This document shows positions 5,332-8,642 of a stretch of DNA of 8,642 bases, piece after piece (within the stretch, counting starts at the first letter, position 1; each line of letters starts with the position of its first letter). The notes below the pieces were generated by a model. The model was not told where the DNA came from. It saw only the letters and a program-made list of their open reading frames with translations, and did not search any database. The stretch is from Lawsonibacter sp. Lineage in GTDB: Bacteria; Bacillota; Clostridia; Oscillospirales; Oscillospiraceae. A program made the position numbers and the translations under genes. The stretch spans positions 1-8,642 of the forward strand of contig JAAWNI010000090.1 of NCBI GenBank assembly GCA_022798855.1. Reading direction: 5' to 3'.

Positions 5332-5340
5332 ATTATAACA
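5332..5340 (-). promoter_or_regulatory. Extended -10 promoter for the glmU-prs operon
   Basis: On the minus strand TGTTATAAT gives a perfect TATAAT (5332-5337) preceded by the extended -10 TG. The -35 region (TGGAAA 17 bp upstream) is poor. Transcription would start near 5325, leaving a leader of about 195 nt that contains the 111-bp near-palindrome. Confidence 0.55.
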
Positions 5341-5414
5341 TACAATTTTCCATTTTTCCACCATTGAGAAATATTTTTCATGGAAAGATGGAATTACCTG
5401 TTTTTTTCTATGAC

Positions 5415-5447
5415 AAAACTGCCTGTCTCGATTCGAGGCAGGCAGTT
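5415..5447 (-). terminator. Terminator after the HD-domain gene
   Basis: On the minus strand, about 30 nt past the stop, AACTGCCTG pairs with CAGGCAGTT (5447-5439 with 5425-5417), extended by CTCG/CGAG around a 3-nt loop, then AGTTTTGTC. The long stem is clear; the T-run is only moderate. Confidence 0.65.
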
Positions 5448-5476
5448 GCTGGGTTTAGGGCCGGTATTCGTATGCG

Positions 5477-5986
5477 TCAAACGGCGGGGATCAGCGGGCG
5501 CACGCCCAGCCGTTCCCGCAGGCGGGAGGGCCGGCACACCCGGGACATCTCCAGTCCGGCGCAGACGGTATCCACCAGGTCCACCATCCAGGCTTCCAGG
5601 GACCGGGGCAGCGCGCCCCCCAGGGGCCACATGTGGGAGAGGATGATGTTTTTCTCCTTGGGGGACAGGGGGGTGAGGGCGGCGGCGTTTCGGGCGGCGA
5701 AACGGGGGTGGTCGAAGCACTGATTGCCCGGATGGGCGGACTTGTCCTTGGAGTCGTAGAGGTACAGGTCGTGGAGCAGGGCTCCCCGGACGGCGGCGCG
5801 CACATCCAGATGGAGAAGCCGGGCCACCCGATAGGTGCTGAAGGCCACAAAAAGGGAGTGGTCCAGGGTGGTCACCGGGCCGTGGTGCTTCCACCGCCCC
5901 ATCATCCGCACCGGTTCGGAGTCCAGCAGCTCCCGGGTCAGGTCGATAAACTCCCGTTCACGCAGCTTCCGGCTCAAATAGCTCAT
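5477..5986 (-). CDS. HD-domain protein, putative phosphohydrolase
   Basis: 169 residues. HD-family signatures are visible: H43 in TTLDHSLFVA (39-48), the metal-binding pair H72-D73 in GALLHDLYLYD (68-78), H93 in CFDHPRFAARN (90-100), H118 in ILSHMWPLGG (115-124) and D136/D139 in WMVDLVDT (133-140). The spacing H...HD...H...H...D fits the metal-dependent HD hydrolase superfamily, which acts on phosphate esters and nucleotides; the substrate cannot be told. A close family occurs widely in Clostridia, opening with a similar S-R-K-L..REFIDL sequence. I chose the ATG at 5986, with AAAGGA (5996-6001) 9 nt upstream, over an in-frame ATG at 6004 whose nearest purine-rich site is too far away. It has its own promoter and terminator, so it is monocistronic. 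Confidence 0.82.
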   Translation of the reverse strand: MSYLSRKLREREFIDLTRELLDSEPVRMMGRWKHHGPVTTLDHSLFVAFSTYRVARLLHLDVRAAVRGALLHDLYLYDSKDKSAHPGNQCFDHPRFAARNAAALTPLSPKEKNIILSHMWPLGGALPRSLEAWMVDLVDTVCAGLEMSRVCRPSRLRERLGVRPLIPAV

Positions 5987-6045
5987 TGGAATCAGTCCTT
6001 TCATTGTAATCGCAGGGTTTCCCCTGTGTTATTCCTTCTGTCCAC

Positions 6046-6074
6046 ATGATACACCATCTTTGAAAAAATGTCAC
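6046..6074 (-). promoter_or_regulatory. SigA-type promoter of the HD-domain gene
   Basis: On the minus strand GTGACA (6074-6069), a 17-bp spacer and TATCAT (6051-6046). The predicted start near 6039 leaves a leader of about 50 nt. Confidence 0.7.
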
Positions 6075-6116
6075 GGATAATTTTTTGCCAAAACCCGCCG
6101 CAGGGCCGCGCGTGTT

Positions 6117-6155
6117 CAAAGAACCGGGAATCGTCCTCCAATTCCCGGTTCTTTG
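6117..6155. other. Perfect 15-bp hairpin downstream of the membrane-protein gene
   Basis: CAAAGAACCGGGAAT (6117-6131) is the exact reverse complement of 6141-6155, with a 9-nt loop. It begins 38 nt past the stop of the minus-strand membrane-protein gene and may end or stabilise that transcript, but neither side has a clear T-run, so a classical terminator is not established. Confidence 0.55.
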
Positions 6156-6193
6156 ATAAGGTTTGCTTTTAAAATAAACCGATTTTTGTTTCT

Positions 6194-6655
6194 TCAACTC
6201 TGCGGACTTCTTTTCCACCCTGAAATGAGAGAGTAGCCAACGGAAATGATGGGCAGTATGAATCCTAACGCTGTTTGCGACACTGTCCGCAATTGTACAG
6301 ACATGGGTGAAACAAGTGTGGCGGTGCCAAGATGAATTACAGTGGCCCCCCTAAGCCTGGACAGCAAGCCCGGAAAAAGGAAAAATAAAAATATGATTTC
6401 CAGAAAAACCACTGTCAATATCCCGATACTCCGCAGCAAAGCGGACGGCTTGACGTATGAGCACAGAATAAAGAAATTTCCCATGAGGTACAGCAGCAAC
6501 AGGGACGCGAACGTGGGCTTTGAGAAGCTGTAAACGAGGGAGGCTGAATAGAGGTAGAGGCCCAAAAGAACAGCTTCCACGATCAGGACTTTCATTGGTA
6601 TTTTCTCAAAAATATCTCCCACGGTTTTGTTAATTGACACCGAAATCATCTCCAT
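6194..6655 (-). CDS. Unrecognised multi-pass membrane protein (153 aa)
   Basis: I do not recognise this protein. It is strongly hydrophobic, with likely membrane segments at about residues 22-44, 48-68, 74-98 and 126-146, short loops and a basic end (GWKRSPQS). No catalytic or metal-binding motif stands out. Support for it being real comes from a near-consensus promoter immediately upstream and a coherent hydrophobicity pattern. The ribosome binding site is weak: the ATG at 6655 is preceded only by an A-rich AAAAAAAGA, and ATGs at codons 3 and 21 are possible alternatives. The leader would be only about 13 nt. Base composition is more AT-rich than in the flanking housekeeping genes, and it sits between an isolated HD gene and a MITE-like repeat, so it may be acquired. 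Confidence 0.6.
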   Translation of the reverse strand: MEMISVSINKTVGDIFEKIPMKVLIVEAVLLGLYLYSASLVYSFSKPTFASLLLLYLMGNFFILCSYVKPSALLRSIGILTVVFLEIIFLFFLFPGLLSRLRGATVIHLGTATLVSPMSVQLRTVSQTALGFILPIISVGYSLISGWKRSPQS

Positions 6656-6674
6656 TCTTTTTTAAGATTTGTTT

Positions 6675-6703
6675 ATTATATCACATCACAAAGAAAATAG
6701 CAA
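6675..6703 (-). promoter_or_regulatory. Strong SigA-type promoter of the membrane-protein gene
   Basis: On the minus strand TTGCTA (6703-6698), a 17-bp spacer and a perfect TATAAT (6680-6675). The start is predicted near 6668. It is one of the best promoters in the window. Confidence 0.75.
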
Positions 6704-6719
6704 CCCACCGGCCCAACAT

Positions 6720-6851
6720 TTATAGCAGGATCCAAAATTGCTGACAAAGGCGCTCCGTAGGGCGCGACGACCCGGCGCGCCGTTTGTGGCAGGACGGCGG
6801 GCCGAGGTTGTCCCGCCCTACATTTGCCAGCAATTTTGATGATTGCTATAA
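6720..6851. repeat. 132-bp MITE-like inverted repeat
   Basis: The ends are imperfect inverted repeats: TTATAGCA (6720-6727) against TGCTATAA (6844-6851), then CAAAATTGCTG (6733-6743) against CAGCAATTTTG (6828-6838). Inside is a second inverted repeat: GTAGGGCGCGACGACCCGGC onward (6757-6782), against a diverged arm ending in TTGTCCCGCCCTAC (6796-6822). The inner left arm is identical to 2127-2152. No coding frame is seen. It separates the convergent end of proA from the promoter of the membrane-protein gene and may serve as a terminator for proA, which lacks another. Confidence 0.7.
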
Positions 6852-6867
6852 TCAAAAATGATAAAGA

Positions 6868-8112
6868 TTACCTCACCTGTCCCGCGCCTTTTACCACAAA
6901 TTTGAAGGAGCACAGCTCTCCAAGGCCCAGAGGCCCCCTGGCGTGGAGCTTTTGGGTGGAGATGCCCATCTCGCAGCCCAGGCCGAACTCCCCGCCGTCA
7001 GTGAAGCGGGTGGAAGCGTTCCAATAGACGGCGGCGCTGTCCACCTGGGCCAGGAAGGCCTGGGCGGCCCGCTCATCCCCGGTGACGATGGACTCGGAGT
7101 GGCCGGTGGAGTGGGCGGCGATGTGGCTGACGGCTTCCTCCAGGCTGTCCACCACCTTGACGGCCAGGATGTAGTCCAGAAACTCGGTGTCGAAGTCCTC
7201 CGGCCCGGCGGGGGCGCCGTCGATAATTTTAGCGGCTTCCGGGTCCAGCCGCAGCTCCACCGGATGGCTGGGGCGGTTAACCAGCCGCTCCCTGAGCATG
7301 GGCAGGAACTTCTCCGCCGCCCGCCGCTCCACCAGGCAGACCTCGGCGGCGTTGCACACGCTGGGCCGGGAGCACTTGGCGTTCTCCACAATGTCCAGGG
7401 CCATGTCCAGGTCGGCCCACCTGTCCACATAGATGTGGCAGATGCCGGTGCCCGTCTCCAGCACGGGGACGGCGGCGTTGTCCACGCAGGCCCGGATGAG
7501 CCCCGCGCCCCCCCGGGGGATGAGCAGGTCCACCAGCCCCCGGGCGGACATCAGCTCGTTGGCGGAGGCCCGGGAGGTGTCCTCCACCAGCTGGAGGACG
7601 TCGGGGGACAGCCCCACGGCGGCCAGACCCTCCTTCAAGGCGGCTACGATGGCGGCGGCGGAGCGGTGGGCCTCCTTGCCGCCCCGGAGGACGCAGGCGG
7701 ACCCGGCTTTCAGGGCCAGGGCGGCGGCGTCGCTGGTGACGTTGGGCCGGGACTCGTAGATGATGGCGATGACCCCCATGGGGACGGCGGTCTTCTCAAT
7801 GGCCAGCCCGTTGGGCCGCTCCACCCGGCTGAGGACCGCCCCCACCGGGTCGGGCAGTCCGGCCACCTCCCGCAGCCCGGCGGCCATGCCGGATATCCGG
7901 TCGGGGCTGAGGGCCAGACGGTCCAGCATCACCTCGGAGATGGCCCCTCGGGCCGACTCCAGGTCCAGGGCGTTGGCGGCCAGAATATCGCCGCTGTGTT
8001 CTTCCAGGGCCTTGGCCATGGCCAGCAGGGCCTGGTTTTTGGTCTGGGAGTCCGCCAGGGCCATGGCCCTTTTGGCGGCGTTGGCTTTTTGAAGCAGTTC
8101 CTGTGTTGTCAT
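6868..8112 (-). CDS. proA: Glutamate-5-semialdehyde dehydrogenase (gamma-glutamyl phosphate reductase)
   Basis: 414 residues, the normal ProA length. It reduces gamma-glutamyl phosphate to glutamate 5-semialdehyde with NADPH, the second step of proline synthesis from glutamate, in the cytosol. Landmarks: PMGVIAIIYESRPNVTSDAA (111-130), LALKAGSACVLRGGKEA (132-148), LETGTGICHIYVD (208-220), the catalytic cysteine C253 in SRPSVCNAAE (248-257), YWNASTRFTDGGEFGLGCE (373-391) and ISTQKLHARGPLGL (394-407). The ATG at 8112 has GAGGTG (8120-8125) 7 nt upstream. ProA usually stands beside proB; here the upstream neighbour is an XRE regulator gene in the same direction, 123 bp away across a palindromic repeat, and proB is not in the window. 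No clear promoter is seen in the gap. Confidence 0.97.
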   Translation of the reverse strand: MTTQELLQKANAAKRAMALADSQTKNQALLAMAKALEEHSGDILAANALDLESARGAISEVMLDRLALSPDRISGMAAGLREVAGLPDPVGAVLSRVERPNGLAIEKTAVPMGVIAIIYESRPNVTSDAAALALKAGSACVLRGGKEAHRSAAAIVAALKEGLAAVGLSPDVLQLVEDTSRASANELMSARGLVDLLIPRGGAGLIRACVDNAAVPVLETGTGICHIYVDRWADLDMALDIVENAKCSRPSVCNAAEVCLVERRAAEKFLPMLRERLVNRPSHPVELRLDPEAAKIIDGAPAGPEDFDTEFLDYILAVKVVDSLEEAVSHIAAHSTGHSESIVTGDERAAQAFLAQVDSAAVYWNASTRFTDGGEFGLGCEMGISTQKLHARGPLGLGELCSFKFVVKGAGQVR

Positions 8113-8160
8113 GATGTGTCACCTCAATATGTTCCAGCGGGCTGGATTTTATGGTATTCC

Positions 8161-8210
8161 TGTAGGGGCGCACAGTGTGCGCCCGCGGGCGGACAATGTC
8201 CGCCCCTACA
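8161..8210. repeat. 50-bp palindromic repeat (TGTAGGGGCG type)
   Basis: TGTAGGGGCG (8161-8170) is the exact reverse complement of CGCCCCTACA (8201-8210). Between them are two smaller hairpins, GGGCGCACA.TGTGCGCCC and GGGCGGACA.TGTCCGCCC. The right arm (from 8196) recurs at 8562. It is a member of a dispersed intergenic family, placed between proA and the XRE gene. Confidence 0.7.
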
Positions 8211-8235
8211 TGAAAATCCGTGCATGGGATGCCCC

Positions 8236-8454
8236 CTATTTTGAGGGGTACGGCGTCGGGTTGTTGGTGCGCCCCAGGAGATAGTCCACGCTGGTTTTGT
8301 AATAATCAGCCAGCCGGCATAGAATTTCGGGAGGGATAATATGTTCCCCGCGCTCGTAGTAGGAATAGGAGCGCTGTGTGATGTTGATGGCCTGGCTCAG
8401 TTCCTTCTGGGTAAGGTCCTTGTCCTCACGTATGTCCCGCAATCGCAAATACAT
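8236..8454 (-). CDS. XRE-family helix-turn-helix repressor (72 aa)
   Basis: A small Cro/C1-type DNA-binding protein made of little more than one HTH_3 domain: LRLRDIREDKDLTQKELSQA (3-22) with the first helices, INITQRSYSYYERGEHI (23-39) with the recognition helix and the typical YERG turn, PPEILCRLADYYKTSVDYLL (41-60) completing the five-helix bundle, and a short tail NPTPYPSK. The ATG at 8454 is preferred (GGTGA 5 nt upstream); an in-frame GTG at 8463 lacks a site. Upstream lie several TAG-CTA palindromes, suggesting autoregulation. The tail of a near-identical gene follows exactly 366 bp away, so this is one member of a duplicated unit. Its targets are unknown; proA downstream is in the same direction and might be affected by read-through. 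Confidence 0.88.
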   Translation of the reverse strand: MYLRLRDIREDKDLTQKELSQAINITQRSYSYYERGEHIIPPEILCRLADYYKTSVDYLLGRTNNPTPYPSK

Positions 8455-8476
8455 GTTAATCACCAGGGGACAGCAT

Positions 8477-8525
8477 ATTCTAGACTGAATTGTTCTATTG
8501 CATTTTAGATTGTTTTAGTCTAAAA
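8477..8525. promoter_or_regulatory. Operator-like palindrome array upstream of the XRE gene
   Basis: Three related AT-rich sites: ATTCTAGACT (8477-8486), ATTTTAGATT (8502-8511) and the 13-bp perfect palindrome TTTTAGTCTAAAA (8513-8525). The first two start 25 bp apart. The minus-strand hexamers TAGAAT and TAAAAT that could act as -10 elements fall within the first two sites, so a bound repressor would compete with RNA polymerase. No convincing -35 is present. These are likely binding sites for the XRE protein itself. Confidence 0.5.
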
Positions 8526-8561
8526 TATATGTGAGGTTGCAGTTATGGAAGACCGCGGATG

Positions 8562-8642
8562 ATGTCCGCCCCTACATGAAAATCCGTGAATGGGGGGCTT
8601 CCTATTTTGAGGGGTACGGCGTCGGGTTGTTGGTGCGCCCCA
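8562..8642. repeat. Direct repeat of 8196-8276 (period 366 bp)
   Basis: 81 bp collinear with 8196-8276, without gaps and with five mismatches, all clustered in the noncoding part (8221-8235 against 8587-8601). The last 41 bp, which code for the C-terminus of the XRE protein, are identical. The repeat runs off the window end, so its full length is not known. Confidence 0.88.
8602..8642 (-). CDS. Second XRE-type gene, C-terminal end only (runs off window)
   Basis: The minus-strand frame ending in TAG at 8604-8602 reads GRTNNPTPYPSK, identical to the last 12 residues of the 72-aa XRE protein, including every synonymous base. The rest lies beyond the window, so whether it is an intact second repressor gene cannot be seen. 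Given the gap-free 366-bp period, a full copy is the simplest expectation. Confidence 0.62.
   Translation of the reverse strand, partial: GRTNNPTPYPSK

Noticed and set aside
5958..6218. 86-codon minus-strand frame between the membrane-protein gene and the HD gene
   Set aside because: It overlaps both genes in another frame, crosses a 15-bp hairpin and the HD promoter, and lacks a ribosome binding site.
6943..8244. 433-codon open frame on the plus strand opposite proA
   Set aside because: It is rich in Gly, Val, His and Gln in the pattern made by the complement of a GC-rich gene, has no homology, and lies over the unmistakable proA.

Overview
The window looks like chromosome of a fairly GC-rich Clostridia bacterium, most likely Oscillospiraceae (Flavonifractor/Lawsonibacter/Oscillibacter-like). 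The reasons are strong AGGAGG-type ribosome binding sites, the glmU-prs-pth gene order typical of Firmicutes, a DIP1984-type protein, and many GC-rich palindromic intergenic repeats. The family is an inference from protein and repeat style; no rRNA or species marker is present.

Layout. (1) 1-1386, plus strand: the end of gyrA, a small SHOCT-type membrane protein overlapping it by 4 bp, and a DIP1984-family protein form one tight operon. A noncoding but foldable stretch (1387-1592) follows, then a bidirectional terminator (1593-1623). (2) 1636-2098: an AT-richer islet with two divergent small genes, a 56-aa ribbon-helix-helix regulator (minus) and a 58-aa Cys/His-rich protein (plus). They are separated by a mirrored 23-bp inverted repeat that overlaps a near-consensus promoter. 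(3) 2099-2618: about 0.5 kb without genes, filled with palindromic repeats including an approximately 173-bp tandem repeat. (4) 2619-5130, minus strand: a GlmU acetyltransferase-domain-only protein, prs and pth, transcribed in that order, with a terminator between prs and pth. The leader of the first gene carries a 111-bp near-palindrome. (5) 5477-6655, minus strand: an HD-domain hydrolase and an unrecognised multi-pass membrane protein, each with its own good promoter. (6) 6720-6851: a 132-bp MITE-like inverted repeat. (7) 6868-8112, minus strand: proA without proB. (8) 8161-8642: a palindromic repeat, a 72-aa XRE-type repressor with a likely operator array, and at the window edge the tail of a second copy of the same gene. 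The visible copies are exactly 366 bp apart, suggesting a tandem array.

Most genes are housekeeping: DNA topology (GyrA), amino-sugar acetylation (GlmU domain), PRPP synthesis (Prs), peptidyl-tRNA recycling (Pth) and proline synthesis (ProA). No defence system, CRISPR array or secondary-metabolite cluster is visible. The best candidates for something undescribed are the RHH/Cys-rich divergent pair with its shared operator, the duplicated XRE unit with its operators, the long palindromic leader before the stand-alone GlmU acetyltransferase, and the tRNA-arm-like noncoding stretch after the DIP1984 gene.
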